Shown here: in pieces, positions 1-8,399 of the stretch
Layout: every line of letters starts with the position of its first letter
Numbering within the stretch: position 1 is the first letter of the stretch
Origin: Komagataeibacter melaceti
GTDB lineage: Bacteria > Pseudomonadota > Alphaproteobacteria > Acetobacterales > Acetobacteraceae
Reading direction: 5' to 3'
Length of the DNA stretch: 45,067 nt
NCBI RefSeq assembly: GCF_003403295.1
Contig: NZ_QUWV01000125.1
Span: forward strand, 1 to 45,067
The notes under the pieces: generated by a model
Databases searched by the model: none
Seen by the model: the letters and a program-made list of their open reading frames with translations, nothing else
What the model was told of the DNA's origin: nothing
Made by a program: the position numbers and the translations under genes

Positions 1-676
1 AATCCGGGTCGGCCACCACCAGCAGCCTGTCTTCACCGCCCCCCATGCCGGACAGGATACCTGCAAGGTCCCCCACCTCCCCCAGCACCGGCACGCCACG
101 CAACTGCCGGCCCGGACGGCGCAGGGGGCCTTCGGTCACCATGCCCACCACACGGCCACCCAGATCAGGCATGAGCCGGAGGAAGCGGCCTGCATCCCTT
201 ACGCCCCCCAGCAGGATGATCCGCGTGCCCGATGGCATGACGCGCCCGCCACGGTACTGCCGCCAGCCCTGATAGGCCGCACGCGCGCCCGCCATGAGCA
301 TGAACACCGCCATGGCGTAAACCGCGCCGAAAGACGCCACATGCCTGCCGTGCCCCAGCCCCGCCACCATGGCGCAGGCCAGCAGGCCAGCCAGCACGGC
401 CGCCCCGCCCAGACGGCAGAAATCGGACTGCCCGGCAAAACGCCAGTGCTGGCGGAAGATACGGAACGGCCAGCCCGCCACCGCAATGGCCACCATGCCG
501 ATGACAGGCAGCATCCATGCCGCCCCCACGCTCGGCACGTAGCCGCTCATGGCCCGCGCGGCACAGGCGGCCACGCCGCCCATAAGCGTATCAAGGGCGC
601 AGTTTACCGCTATGGTCCGTGTCATGCGCGCCCATTCGGCCAGGGCCGGGCGACGGCTGGAGGATTGCCTAACCAT
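1..676 (-). CDS. Polysaccharide epimerase/dehydratase, WbpM/CapD type, N-terminal part (cut by window edge)
   Basis: The C-terminus is beyond the left edge; about 225 codons are visible. I read this frame directly from the reverse strand. The ATG at 676 has an AGGTGG ribosome site (683-688) six bases upstream. About four hydrophobic segments fall in the first 130 residues, followed by a Rossmann-like stretch containing RIILLGGVRDAGRFLRL and a GVPVLGEVGDL motif, ending near LLVVADPD. This is the layout of membrane nucleotide-sugar epimerase/dehydratases (WbpM, CapD, FlaA1-like) that make the first sugar of O-antigen or capsule. The divergent neighbour is the matching initiating transferase, which supports the call. 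The catalytic SDR domain itself is outside the window, so the exact reaction cannot be judged. Confidence 0.75.
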   Translation of the reverse strand, partial: MVRQSSSRRPALAEWARMTRTIAVNCALDTLMGGVAACAARAMSGYVPSVGAAWMLPVIGMVAIAVAGWPFRIFRQHWRFAGQSDFCRLGGAAVLAGLLACAMVAGLGHGRHVASFGAVYAMAVFMLMAGARAAYQGWRQYRGGRVMPSGTRIILLGGVRDAGRFLRLMPDLGGRVVGMVTEGPLRRPGRQLRGVPVLGEVGDLAGILSGMGGGEDRLLVVADPD

Positions 677-723
677 TCTGCGCCACCTATAGCCGAGCGG
701 ACGGAGGGCAAGAAGGAAAGATC

Positions 724-747
724 ATGCGCCAGTCCCGGCTTTCATGA
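724..747 (+). other. Possible seven-codon leader ORF overlapping the next start
   Basis: ATG at 724 opens a seven-codon frame (MRQSRLS) whose TGA overlaps the ATG of the transferase gene as ATGA (744-747). The only good Shine-Dalgarno run nearby, AAGGA at 713-717, sits six bases before 724 but about 26 bases before 744. Translational coupling through this mini-ORF is therefore an inference; expression is unproven. Confidence 0.35.
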
Positions 748-1781
748 CCAGTGTGCATTCCAGTCATGGCGCCGTGGCCCTTTTTGGCCTTCTGCTCCTG
801 ACCGGCGGCACGGCGGCGGCACTCCTTTCACGCCGGGTGATCGGCCTGCATGTCATGGACTATCCCACCGGGCGCAGCGCCCATGCCCGGCCGGTGCCCA
901 AGGGCGGTGGGCTGGCAATCCTGGCGGTATTCCTTGTGGGCCTACCACTGGCGGAAATGATCTTTCACCATGCGGCGGGCCGGGCGGACATTACGCTGCT
1001 GGTGGCCACGGTCTGGCTTGGCCTTTTCTCATGGTATGATGACATGCACCCCATGCCCCCAGCATGGAAGCTTGCCGCACAGATTGCTGCCGCCGGACTG
1101 GTGGCGTGGGGCAGCATGCCGTCCCTGCCCCATATCCCGGCATGGTCTGGCCTGCTGTTACGGATGGTTTTGCTGGTCGGCCTGTGCAACGCCCTCAATT
1201 TTGTCGATGGGCTGGACGGACTGGCGGGCGGTTGCACCGTGCTGGCCTGTCTGGCCACGGCGGGGCTGTGCCTTGCAGCTCATGGTAGTGTGGACATCTG
1301 GGCTACGGCACTGGTGCTGGCCGTGGCCGTGGGCGGCTTCCTGCCCTTCAACTTCCCACATGCGCGGCTGTTCATGGGGGATGTGGGCAGCCAGTGCTGC
1401 GGGCTGGTGCTGGGCACGCTGGGGCTGCGCATGGCGGACATGCCGCATCTGCCGCATGGCGAAATCCTGATGCCCCTGATCCTGTCGGGCATGCTGGCTG
1501 ACGTAGCGGTTACCCTGCTGCGGCGTGCCATGACGGGCCGCCCGCTCATGCGCGCGCACCGGGAGCACCTGTACCAGATGGCCCATCGCAGCGGCATGGC
1601 CGCATGGCGCATTACGCTGCTGGCATGGGGGGCGACGCTGTACGGCAGCCTTGTGGCGGTAGCCGTTGCGGGAACGTGGATGACGCCGCCTGTCGCGCTG
1701 GGGCTGGCTGGCGTGGTCCAGCTTGGCTGGGCCGTGATCGTGTGGCGGCAGGTGCGCCGGACACCGGAACTGGACTGGTAA
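744..1781 (+). CDS. Undecaprenyl-phosphate sugar-1-phosphate transferase, WecA/WbpL (glycosyltransferase 4) family
   Basis: This 345-residue, multi-pass membrane protein should transfer a HexNAc-1-phosphate from a UDP-sugar to undecaprenyl phosphate, the first step of O-antigen or exopolysaccharide assembly. Family motifs are all present: DYPTGRSAHARPVPKGGG near the N-terminus, the acidic YDD at the second cytoplasmic loop, NALNFVDGLDGLAGG (about residue 150), FMGDVGSQ, and the C-terminal RAHREHLYQ motif. Length matches WbpL/WecA. There is no in-frame start upstream, and the ATG at 744 lacks its own nearby ribosome site; see the small leader ORF. It is transcribed divergently from the WbpM-like gene with 67 bases between starts. 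MraY is unlikely because of the HREHLYQ motif and the context. Confidence 0.88.
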   Translation: MTSVHSSHGAVALFGLLLLTGGTAAALLSRRVIGLHVMDYPTGRSAHARPVPKGGGLAILAVFLVGLPLAEMIFHHAAGRADITLLVATVWLGLFSWYDDMHPMPPAWKLAAQIAAAGLVAWGSMPSLPHIPAWSGLLLRMVLLVGLCNALNFVDGLDGLAGGCTVLACLATAGLCLAAHGSVDIWATALVLAVAVGGFLPFNFPHARLFMGDVGSQCCGLVLGTLGLRMADMPHLPHGEILMPLILSGMLADVAVTLLRRAMTGRPLMRAHREHLYQMAHRSGMAAWRITLLAWGATLYGSLVAVAVAGTWMTPPVALGLAGVVQLGWAVIVWRQVRRTPELDW

Positions 1782-1782
1782 C

Positions 1783-1820
1783 AAAAAGGGGGCGGGCAGC
1801 CTGCATGGCCACCCGCCCCC
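1783..1820 (-). terminator. Rho-independent terminator for the 1854-2309 gene
   Basis: A nine-base-pair GC stem (GGGGGCGGG 1788-1796 with CCCGCCCCC 1812-1820) is followed, reading leftward, by five U residues (A tract 1783-1787). It sits between two convergent genes, and the U tract orientation assigns it to the minus-strand gene. Confidence 0.75.
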
Positions 1821-1853
1821 GGATCAGAACCCGCCCGTAATGGCGTGAAGTCC

Positions 1854-2309
1854 TTATTTACGCAGCGTGATCTTCATGCCCTGCGCCGCAGCCGCCAGAC
1901 GGCCGCCGGTGCTGGACGTATCAAGCTGGATCCGCACGCCTGCCGAGTTGTTCAGCAGCACGGCTCCGATGCCGGTCCCCGCCGTGACTTCCCCGTTGAC
2001 GGAGGCGTAGCTACCCTCGAAATCCTTGATGTTCGTCAGGTTATAGACGGTGCCCTGCGCTTCGACATTGGAGAAGCCCACGGCCGCGACCGAACCGCCC
2101 TCGATCTTGAAGCGGTAGGTATGGTTCTTGAACACGAGCCTGCCCGTGCCCCATGTGTGGCCGACACCGATATCAAGTGACTTGAACTTCATCGTCACGT
2201 GACCGGACGGCGTTCCGAGCGAGGAGTCGGCCGCCTGGGCCAGGGCGGGCATGCCCGCCAGCGGTGCCAGCGCAATGGCGGCGGCAACCAGACGTCTTGA
2301 TATACGCAT
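1854..2309 (-). CDS. Secreted protein of unknown function
   Basis: A 151-residue protein with a clear signal peptide: a basic start (MRISRRL), a hydrophobic run and an ALAQA-type cleavage site near residue 26. The mature part is rich in Gly, Val, Thr and short beta-like segments (GTGRLVFKNHTYRFKIEGG, GTVYNLTNIKDFEGSYAS), giving a small periplasmic all-beta look. It reminds me of alphaproteobacterial DUF1134/EipA-like envelope proteins, but I cannot confirm that by reading and it is shorter than EipA. It is the last gene before a leftward terminator, downstream of the MarR-type regulator gene in the same direction (58 bases between them), so the two may be cotranscribed. No cysteine or catalytic motif is evident. 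Confidence 0.7.
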   Translation of the reverse strand: MRISRRLVAAAIALAPLAGMPALAQAADSSLGTPSGHVTMKFKSLDIGVGHTWGTGRLVFKNHTYRFKIEGGSVAAVGFSNVEAQGTVYNLTNIKDFEGSYASVNGEVTAGTGIGAVLLNNSAGVRIQLDTSSTGGRLAAAAQGMKITLRK

Positions 2310-2367
2310 GGATCAGATCCTTCAGTCCCTGAAATATACGAAAACAACCGCGGGCATGGGCAAAAGT

Positions 2368-2784
2368 TCAGCCGACGCGGCGCAGTCCCTCGGCCCGACG
2401 GGGACGGACAGGCTTGCGGGCCGGGGTGGCGGCCTTTTCCTGCGTGGCGGTCTCGGTCACGATGGTGCAGAGGTCGCGCAGGTAGGCATTGCCCTTGAGC
2501 GTGCGCTTGATCAGCACGGAACGGCGATCCATCGGGTCGGGCGTGCGGCGGGCCAGGTCAAGATCCTTCAGCCGGTCCAGCGCGCGGGTGATCGCGGGCT
2601 TGGACACGTTCAGCTCGGCCGCGAGGCCACGCACGGTGTGCGCGTCGTCACTCAGGTAGCAGGTCAGGAACACGGCCAGCTGGCGGGCTGACAGGTCGGG
2701 ACCGTCACGGCGGACCATTGCCACAATGGTGTCGCGCAGGGAATTGATCATCTGATCCGTATGAGCCTGTGATGACTTGGCCAT
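2368..2784 (-). CDS. MarR-type winged-helix transcriptional regulator
   Basis: This 138-residue protein carries a winged-helix DNA-binding region typical of MarR regulators: LSARQLAVFLTCYL, then the recognition segment HTVRGLAAELNVSKPAITRALDRLKDLDLARR and the wing DPMDRRSVLIKRT. The reading frame extends upstream to 2871, but the ATG at 2784 has an AAAGGA site about nine bases upstream and begins just before the first helix, so I prefer it. The C-terminal tail is basic and Ala/Pro rich. Such proteins bind as dimers and usually sense small phenolic or oxidative signals; the ligand and targets cannot be told from sequence. The neighbouring secreted-protein gene, or the gene itself, is a plausible target. 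Confidence 0.82.
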   Translation of the reverse strand: MAKSSQAHTDQMINSLRDTIVAMVRRDGPDLSARQLAVFLTCYLSDDAHTVRGLAAELNVSKPAITRALDRLKDLDLARRTPDPMDRRSVLIKRTLKGNAYLRDLCTIVTETATQEKAATPARKPVRPRRAEGLRRVG

Positions 2785-2944
2785 CAGTGGAAATCCTTTG
2801 TCGAATGTCAGTCCCGCCAACCGGCGCACAGATGCGGAATCGGACCGGGGCTGGATGATGTCTTTCAGCATTGCCTATATAATTGGCATCTAGAGCATAT
2901 ATAAGTCGCAGGGCGAGAATTAGTTCGCTTACGGGATTGTTTCT

Positions 2945-4387
2945 TTAGCGATGCATTCTGTCCCCGACATTAAATATTCGTAATATCCCTTCGTAAGCCG
3001 CTCTTGAACCAAGACTTTCTCCGCCTTCCGGGCGGCCAGGACGTGACGTATCGTTCCATCCATAGGTATCGATATGAACCCAGCGCACATCTGTACTGAC
3101 AAAATTTTCTAGAAAAAGGGCCGCCGTAATCGCCCCTGCCATGGGTTTGGATGAAATATTGTTCAGATCCGCCACCGGGCTGCTCAGCCATTTGCGGTAG
3201 CCCGGCCATAGCGGCAGCCGCCACAGCGGGTCGCCACAGGCATGCCCCGCCGTAACGAAGGCCGCCCCCACATCATCATCATTGGCAAACAGGGCGGGCA
3301 CGTCCGGCCCCAGCGCCACGCGGGCCGCGCCGGTCAGTGTGGCCGCGTCAACCAGCAGGTCGGGCTGGTGTTCGCACGCGGCATGCAGCAGGTCGCACAG
3401 CACAAGCCGCCCCTCGGCATCGGTATTGCCGATCTCGACCGTCAGCCCCGAGCGGGTCACCACCACATCGCTCGGGCGCATCGCCCGGCCCGACACGCTG
3501 TTTTCCACGCAGCCAAGCCGCAGTTCCAGCCGCACCGGCAGGTCACGCAGCACGATCAGCCGCGCAAGGGCGAGCATGATGGCCGCACCCCCCATGTCCT
3601 TTTTCATCCGCAGCATGGAAGATGCGGGCTTGATGTCATAACCGCCGGTATCAAAACACACACCCTTGCCAGCAAGGGAGATGAGCGGCGCCTCATCAGT
3701 GGCGGTGCTGCCGCGCCAGCGGGCTTCCACCACGCAGGGCGCGCGTTCGGAGCCGTTGCCGACATGGAACAGGGTGGGAAATTCCTTTTCCAGCCGTGTC
3801 CCGCGGATGACCTGCACCTGCACATCCAGCGGCCCCAGCGCCGCCGCCGCTGCGGTGGCCAGATCGTCCGGCCCCATCAGGTTGGGGGGCGTATTGATAA
3901 GTGAGCGGGCAAGGTTCATGCACTGCGCCATCTCACCCGCCGCCAGCCCAGCCGTATCCACGACCAGCCGTGCCCCTGCCGTGGCGGGCGGCTCCACATC
4001 CCGCCCGAAGGCAGGCATGCGGTACGCGCCCAGACAGAAGCCGAGGGCAATGTCCGCCGCATCCACATCGGCAGGCGCGCTGACACGCCACAGGCCGGGC
4101 GGCAGCGAATCGGGCAGCACGCCAAACACGAACGGATCGGCGCCATCCTTTTCCTCACCCACGCCCAGCAGCACGGTGGCGACGTGGCCATCCGCGCCGG
4201 GCAGGAGCTGCACCTGCCCGTAACGGGCGGCAAATCCGGACAGACTGGCAAAACGGGCTCCGGCCTCGCCCACAAGATCGGCCAGATGATCGAGCGCCGC
4301 AGGGCGGATGGCATGCACCACGCCCACAGCCTGCCCCGCCACATCTTCCGCCAGAACCAGACAGTCCTGACTCTCCAGCATGTTCAT
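2945..4387 (-). CDS. Leucyl aminopeptidase family protein (peptidase M17)
   Basis: A 480-residue cytosolic metallo-aminopeptidase that removes N-terminal residues from peptides using two metal ions. The C-terminal catalytic domain has the M17 signatures: SLAGKGVCFDTGGYDIKP (Lys241 and Asp246), MKKDMGGAA near 261-269, and NTDAEGRLVL (Asp323, Glu325, Arg327). The N-terminal domain is less conserved, as is normal. The length is slightly below E. coli PepA (503). The start at 4387 lies opposite the helicase reading frame. It could be called PepA or PepB-like; I do not assign a symbol because subfamily placement needs a tree. Confidence 0.9.
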   Translation of the reverse strand: MNMLESQDCLVLAEDVAGQAVGVVHAIRPAALDHLADLVGEAGARFASLSGFAARYGQVQLLPGADGHVATVLLGVGEEKDGADPFVFGVLPDSLPPGLWRVSAPADVDAADIALGFCLGAYRMPAFGRDVEPPATAGARLVVDTAGLAAGEMAQCMNLARSLINTPPNLMGPDDLATAAAAALGPLDVQVQVIRGTRLEKEFPTLFHVGNGSERAPCVVEARWRGSTATDEAPLISLAGKGVCFDTGGYDIKPASSMLRMKKDMGGAAIMLALARLIVLRDLPVRLELRLGCVENSVSGRAMRPSDVVVTRSGLTVEIGNTDAEGRLVLCDLLHAACEHQPDLLVDAATLTGAARVALGPDVPALFANDDDVGAAFVTAGHACGDPLWRLPLWPGYRKWLSSPVADLNNISSKPMAGAITAALFLENFVSTDVRWVHIDTYGWNDTSRPGRPEGGESLGSRAAYEGILRIFNVGDRMHR

Positions 4388-4501
4388 TAAATGCCCTCCC
4401 TACCACGTTTTATTCCCGCCAGCGTGCGTCCGGTCACCCCACAACGCAAGCCGCATGTGGTTTTGCTTGCATTTGCCGCCGCCTGGACAGAGCATGCAGG
4501 C

Positions 4502-7123
4502 ATGACGGGTGTACCCTCGGGCCCTGGTGGCCCCTATCGCACTGTGGCCGGGCATGGTTCCGGCCCCTATTCCGATACGAAGATCCGGGCCGTGCTCGGC
4601 CCGACCAATACCGGAAAAACCCATCTGGCCATTGAACGCCTGCTGGCGCATTCCAGCGGGATCATCGGTTTCCCGCTCCGGCTGCTGGCGCGGGAGAACT
4701 ATGATCGCATGGTCGCGCGCAAGGGTGCGCACGCCGTCGCCCTGATAACGGGGGAAGAAAAAATCATACCGCCCCGGGCGCGCTGGTTTTCCTGCACGGT
4801 CGAGGCCATGCCGCTCGACCGGCGGGTGGAATTCGTGGCGGTGGATGAAATCCAGCTCTGCGCCGATCCGGACCGGGGGCATATCTTTACCGACCGCCTG
4901 CTGCATGCCCGTGGCACGGCCGAAACCATGTTTCTGGGCGCCGACACCATCCGCAACCTGATCTGCCGGCTGGTGCCGGGGGTCGAGGTCGAACACCGCC
5001 CGCGCCTGTCCCAGCTTACCCATGCGGGGGCATGCAAACTCACCCGCCTGCCACCGCGTTCGGCCATTGTCGCGTTTTCCGCAGCCGAGGTTTACGCCAT
5101 AGCCGAACTGCTGCGCCGCAGGCGGGGGGGGTGTGCCATTGTGATGGGCCAGCTTTCACCGCGCACCCGCAATGCGCAGGTGGCGCTGTATCAGGAAAAG
5201 GAGGTCGACTACCTCGTCGCGACCGATGCGATCGGCATGGGGCTGAACATGGATGTCAACCATGTCGCCTTTGCCAGCCTGTCCAAATTCGACGGCACGC
5301 GCGTCCGCCCCCTCAATGCCGGTGAGATCGCGCAGGTTGCGGGCCGGGCCGGGCGCGGGCTGCGTGACGGCACCTTCGGCACCACCGGCACCTGCCCACC
5401 CCTGCATGAGGAACTGGCCGAAGCGGTGGAGCAGCACAGGTTCGATCCGCTTACACGCCTGTCCTGGCGCAACAGCGCGCTTGATTTTTCATCACCCGAT
5501 GCCCTGCTGTCCAGCCTCAACCAGCCCTCTCCCCGCCCGGAACTGACCGCGGGCCATGAAGCCAGTGATATGCTGGCCCTGGCCGCCCTGGCGGCAAACA
5601 CCGAGATCCGCCCGCTGGTGCGCTCCCGCGCCGCCACCCGCCTGCTGTGGGAAAGCTGCCAGATCCCGGATTTCCGCAAACTGGGCGATGACAGCCATAT
5701 CCGCCTGTGCGGGCGCATTTTCACCCATATCATTCACGACGGGCGTATTCCCGCCGCGTGGATGGAAAAGCAGATCGGCTATTTCTTCCATACCGAGGGG
5801 ACCATCGACTCTCTCATGCAGCGGCTGGCGGGCATCCGGGTATGCAGCTACATCGCCTCGCGCACCGGCTGGGTCGCTAATGCCGAGCACTGGCAGGCCC
5901 GCACCCGGGAAGCCGAGGACCGCCTGTCCGACATCCTGCATGAACAGTTGACCGCCCGCTTTGTGGACCGCCGTGCGACCAGCCTGATCCGTCGGCTGGA
6001 CGAAGGTGGCCATGACGCGCTGCTTTCCGCCGTGACCGCACAGGGCAATGTGGTGGTGGAAGGCCATGAGGTCGGGCGCATTGCCGGTCTGGACCTGATT
6101 GCGGGCGAGCATACCGATGCCGATGACGCGCGCCTGCTCATGCGCGCCGCGCGCCGTGCGGTCCGCAGCGAGATCCCGCGCCGCGTCGCGCTGCTGGTGC
6201 AGGATGAGGACCGGCATTTCACCTTTTCCCCCGATGGCCTGCACGTCCTGTGGCAGGGCATGCCAATTGCGCGGCTCCAGCCGGGGGCCGACATCCTTAC
6301 GCCCCGCCCGCAGGTGCTCGACAACCCGCTGCTGGACAATGCGCAGCGCGAACGCATCCGCAACCGGCTTCAGGAATGGCTGGGGCGGACCGTACGTGAG
6401 CATCTGGCCCCGCTTTTTGCCGTCCGCGCCGCCGTGGCCAGCACGCCCAGCCTGCGCGGCATCGTCCACCGCCTGCACGAGGGCGCGGGCGTCGCCCCCC
6501 TGCACCGGGGCGAACGCTATGGGGCGGAAATGGTCCGCAGGTTACGGGGGCTGGGCATACGGATCGGGCACTACAGCCTGTTCATGCCCGCGATCCTGAA
6601 GGAACGGCCCATGCAGTTGCGCGGCTGGCTGGTCGCCATCAGCCTGAACATGCCGTGCCCCCCACTGCCCGCCATGAGCCGCATCTCCCTGCCGCCCGAC
6701 GCCCTGCCCACACCGCTCATGGACCGCATGGGCTGGCTGGATGCGGGGCCGGTGCGGATCAGGCTGGATATTGCGGAAAAATTCATTCTCGAACTCGCCC
6801 GCATGACCCGGCGCGCGCCCATACCGCTGCCGCCGCTTCTGGCCTCGCGGCTGGGGGTGCGGCGCGAGGCCCTGCCCGCCGTCATGAAGGGGCTGAACAT
6901 GCGCGTCTATCATCCCCGCCCCATGCCAGCGGACCATTACGGCCCGCCGCCCCCGGTCATGGTACGATTCCTGCCTGAACCCATGGCCGAGAAAAAAGGA
7001 AAACCGCCCCGGGCGGAAAAACGTAAGGCTACCGGACAGCCTACGCCGAAAGGTGGTGGGCGACCCGCCCGCCGCTCTGACAGTCCATTCGCGGCCCTCG
7101 CCGCCCTGCTCAACCGCCCATGA
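4502..7123 (+). CDS. SUV3-like superfamily 2 RNA helicase
   Basis: An 873-residue helicase of the SUV3 type found in alphaproteobacteria, probably acting in RNA turnover. Walker A is GPTNTGKT (residues 33-40), the Walker B/DExH box is DEIQ (115-118), and helicase C motifs appear as VATDAIGMGLNMDV and QVAGRAGRG. The C-terminal half is helical and Arg-rich and ends in a basic Lys/Pro/Gly tail. The frame is open to an ATG at 4391, but that would leave three bases between divergent start codons of this gene and the aminopeptidase; the ATG at 4502, twenty-odd residues before the conserved IRAVLGPTN, is more credible. Its stop overlaps the start of the S4 gene (ATGA), so the two are coupled. Confidence 0.85.
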   Translation: MTGVPSGPGGPYRTVAGHGSGPYSDTKIRAVLGPTNTGKTHLAIERLLAHSSGIIGFPLRLLARENYDRMVARKGAHAVALITGEEKIIPPRARWFSCTVEAMPLDRRVEFVAVDEIQLCADPDRGHIFTDRLLHARGTAETMFLGADTIRNLICRLVPGVEVEHRPRLSQLTHAGACKLTRLPPRSAIVAFSAAEVYAIAELLRRRRGGCAIVMGQLSPRTRNAQVALYQEKEVDYLVATDAIGMGLNMDVNHVAFASLSKFDGTRVRPLNAGEIAQVAGRAGRGLRDGTFGTTGTCPPLHEELAEAVEQHRFDPLTRLSWRNSALDFSSPDALLSSLNQPSPRPELTAGHEASDMLALAALAANTEIRPLVRSRAATRLLWESCQIPDFRKLGDDSHIRLCGRIFTHIIHDGRIPAAWMEKQIGYFFHTEGTIDSLMQRLAGIRVCSYIASRTGWVANAEHWQARTREAEDRLSDILHEQLTARFVDRRATSLIRRLDEGGHDALLSAVTAQGNVVVEGHEVGRIAGLDLIAGEHTDADDARLLMRAARRAVRSEIPRRVALLVQDEDRHFTFSPDGLHVLWQGMPIARLQPGADILTPRPQVLDNPLLDNAQRERIRNRLQEWLGRTVREHLAPLFAVRAAVASTPSLRGIVHRLHEGAGVAPLHRGERYGAEMVRRLRGLGIRIGHYSLFMPAILKERPMQLRGWLVAISLNMPCPPLPAMSRISLPPDALPTPLMDRMGWLDAGPVRIRLDIAEKFILELARMTRRAPIPLPPLLASRLGVRREALPAVMKGLNMRVYHPRPMPADHYGPPPPVMVRFLPEPMAEKKGKPPRAEKRKATGQPTPKGGGRPARRSDSPFAALAALLNRP

Positions 7124-7428
7124 CCAGCATGAAACAGCCCTCCCTTCCCGCTGCCCCTACTGCCCAACGCCTGGACCTGTGGCTGCTTCATGCCCGCTTC
7201 GGGCGCAGCCGGAGCGTGTGCGCGCAGATGGCCACAGGCGGGCAGGTCCGCATCAACCGCCAGCGCGTGACCAAGGCGCATGCGCAGGTCCATGTGGGCG
7301 ACATCCTGACGCTGCCCGCCCCGGACAGAAAAACGGTGATAGTCATTCGCATTATTAGTTGTGCCGAACGGCGGCAATCCGCCCCTCTTGCACAGCTTCT
7401 GTATGAAGTTATTCCGGAATCTGCGTGA
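7120..7428 (+). CDS. S4-domain RNA-binding protein (Hsp15-like)
   Basis: A 102-residue protein with one S4 RNA-binding domain: LDLWLLHARFGRSRS, VRINRQRVTKAHAQVHVGDILTL. The layout resembles heat-shock protein 15, which binds stalled 50S subunits carrying nascent chains, but the protein lacks the long basic tail of E. coli Hsp15. The start ATG at 7120 overlaps the helicase stop by four bases (ATGA), indicating translational coupling and a shared RNA-related role. Helicase, S4 protein and ferredoxin in this order is a common alphaproteobacterial arrangement. Confidence 0.85.
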   Translation: MTSMKQPSLPAAPTAQRLDLWLLHARFGRSRSVCAQMATGGQVRINRQRVTKAHAQVHVGDILTLPAPDRKTVIVIRIISCAERRQSAPLAQLLYEVIPESA

Positions 7429-7472
7429 ATATTGTGGCTGCAATGCAGATGCTGGTCATGATTATGCTTTAG

Positions 7473-7498
7473 CTGCCGTCTTGGGCTTGCCACGGCAG
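7473..7498 (+). other. Small hairpin in the fdxA upstream region
   Basis: CTGCCGT (7473-7479) pairs with ACGGCAG (7492-7498). It directly follows a nine-codon Met-rich mini-frame (ATG 7443, stop 7470-7472). There is no U tract, so it is not a standard terminator. Its role is unknown. Confidence 0.3.
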
Positions 7499-7619
7499 GA
7501 AAACACTCTCATATCTTCCGCCATTCCTGATGAGGTCATGCCCTATGTGGCGCCTCGTCCCTTTTCCAATGGCCGGGCCTATTGCCGCTGGCCGAACAAA
7601 TAATGATCGGAGATAGGCG

Positions 7620-7952
7620 ATGACCTATGTGGTCACCGAAAACTGCATTCGCTGCAAATTCACGGATTGTGTCGAAGTCTGCCCGGTTGACTGCTTCTAC
7701 GCGGGTGAGAACTTTCTCGTAATCAATCCGGACGAATGCATCGACTGCGGCGTGTGCGAACCGGAATGCCCGGCTGAGGCCATCTTCCCCGATAGTGACG
7801 ACCGCGCCACTCCCTGGGCTGAACTGAACGCCAAATACGCTGCGGTATGGCCCAACATCACGCGCAAGATTGACGCTCCGGCCGACGCCCAGGAATGGAA
7901 AGACAAGCCCAACAAGAAAGAGCTGCTTTCCCCCGAACCCCAGAAAGGCTGA
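7620..7952 (+). CDS. fdxA: Ferredoxin FdxA, 7Fe type
   Basis: A 110-residue soluble electron carrier with one [3Fe-4S] and one [4Fe-4S] cluster. The cysteine pattern is diagnostic: Cys9, Cys12, Cys17 and Cys21-Pro in the N-terminal half, and Cys40, Cys43, Cys46 and Cys50-Pro in the second. The C-terminal extension ([22 protein letters not shown]) is the usual FdxA tail. The ATG at 7620 has GGAG seven bases upstream. About 190 bases separate it from the S4 gene, enough for its own promoter. It is followed by a strong terminator. Redox partners are not identifiable here. Confidence 0.95.
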   Translation: MTYVVTENCIRCKFTDCVEVCPVDCFYAGENFLVINPDECIDCGVCEPECPAEAIFPDSDDRATPWAELNAKYAAVWPNITRKIDAPADAQEWKDKPNKKELLSPEPQKG

Positions 7953-7980
7953 TCCCGGCCTTTCCCACCGGGTTGCCCAT

Positions 7981-8020
7981 AAAAAAAGACCGGCACGATT
8001 TCTCGTGCCGGTCTTTTTTT
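7981..8020. terminator. Symmetrical bidirectional terminator between fdxA and cyoD
   Basis: Seven A residues, GACCGGCACGA (7988-7998), a four-base loop, TCGTGCCGGTC (8003-8013) and seven T residues form a perfect 18-base-pair hairpin with U tracts in both directions. It can end fdxA transcripts rightward and cyoABCD transcripts leftward. Confidence 0.95.
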
Positions 8021-8069
8021 ATGCCGTCAGGCCCGGGAGGTAATCCCCCCGGACCCCGCATGATGCCGC

Positions 8070-8399
8070 TTAGCGCGACATCATGTTGATGGACGTGTCA
8101 TGCATGATGAAGATCGTGCCCGCCACAAGGACGATCACCGACAGCACCGTGAAGACAAAGGCCATGACGTTCCAGCGCTGAGCGGACGAGCCGTTCATGT
8201 GCAGGAAGTAAACCAGATGAACAACGATCTGAATGACCGCCAGCAGGGCAATCGCCCCGACCGTGCCGGAAGGTGACATCGCATGCGACATCACGATCCC
8301 GAACGCCGCGACCGTCAGGATAACGGCAAGTACGAACCCGGTAAGGTAAGACCCTACACTCCCGTGGCTCTCTCCCGAGGAAGATACATGGTCTGCCAT
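8070..8399 (-). CDS. cyoD: Quinol oxidase subunit IV
   Basis: A 109-residue membrane protein with three predicted transmembrane helices (roughly residues 17-38, 45-67, 78-100) and the conserved LVYFLHMNGSSAQRWN segment of cytochrome o subunit IV. It assists assembly of the copper site in subunit I rather than catalysis. It is the last gene of the leftward operon: its ATG overlaps the cyoC stop by one base (TGATG), and the terminator at 7981-8020 follows. Confidence 0.93.
   Translation of the reverse strand: MADHVSSSGESHGSVGSYLTGFVLAVILTVAAFGIVMSHAMSPSGTVGAIALLAVIQIVVHLVYFLHMNGSSAQRWNVMAFVFTVLSVIVLVAGTIFIMHDTSINMMSR

Noticed and set aside
7361-7603. An 80-codon frame between the S4 gene and fdxA
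   Set aside because: It begins inside the S4 gene in another frame, has no domain and no ribosome site; the gap is better read as the fdxA leader.
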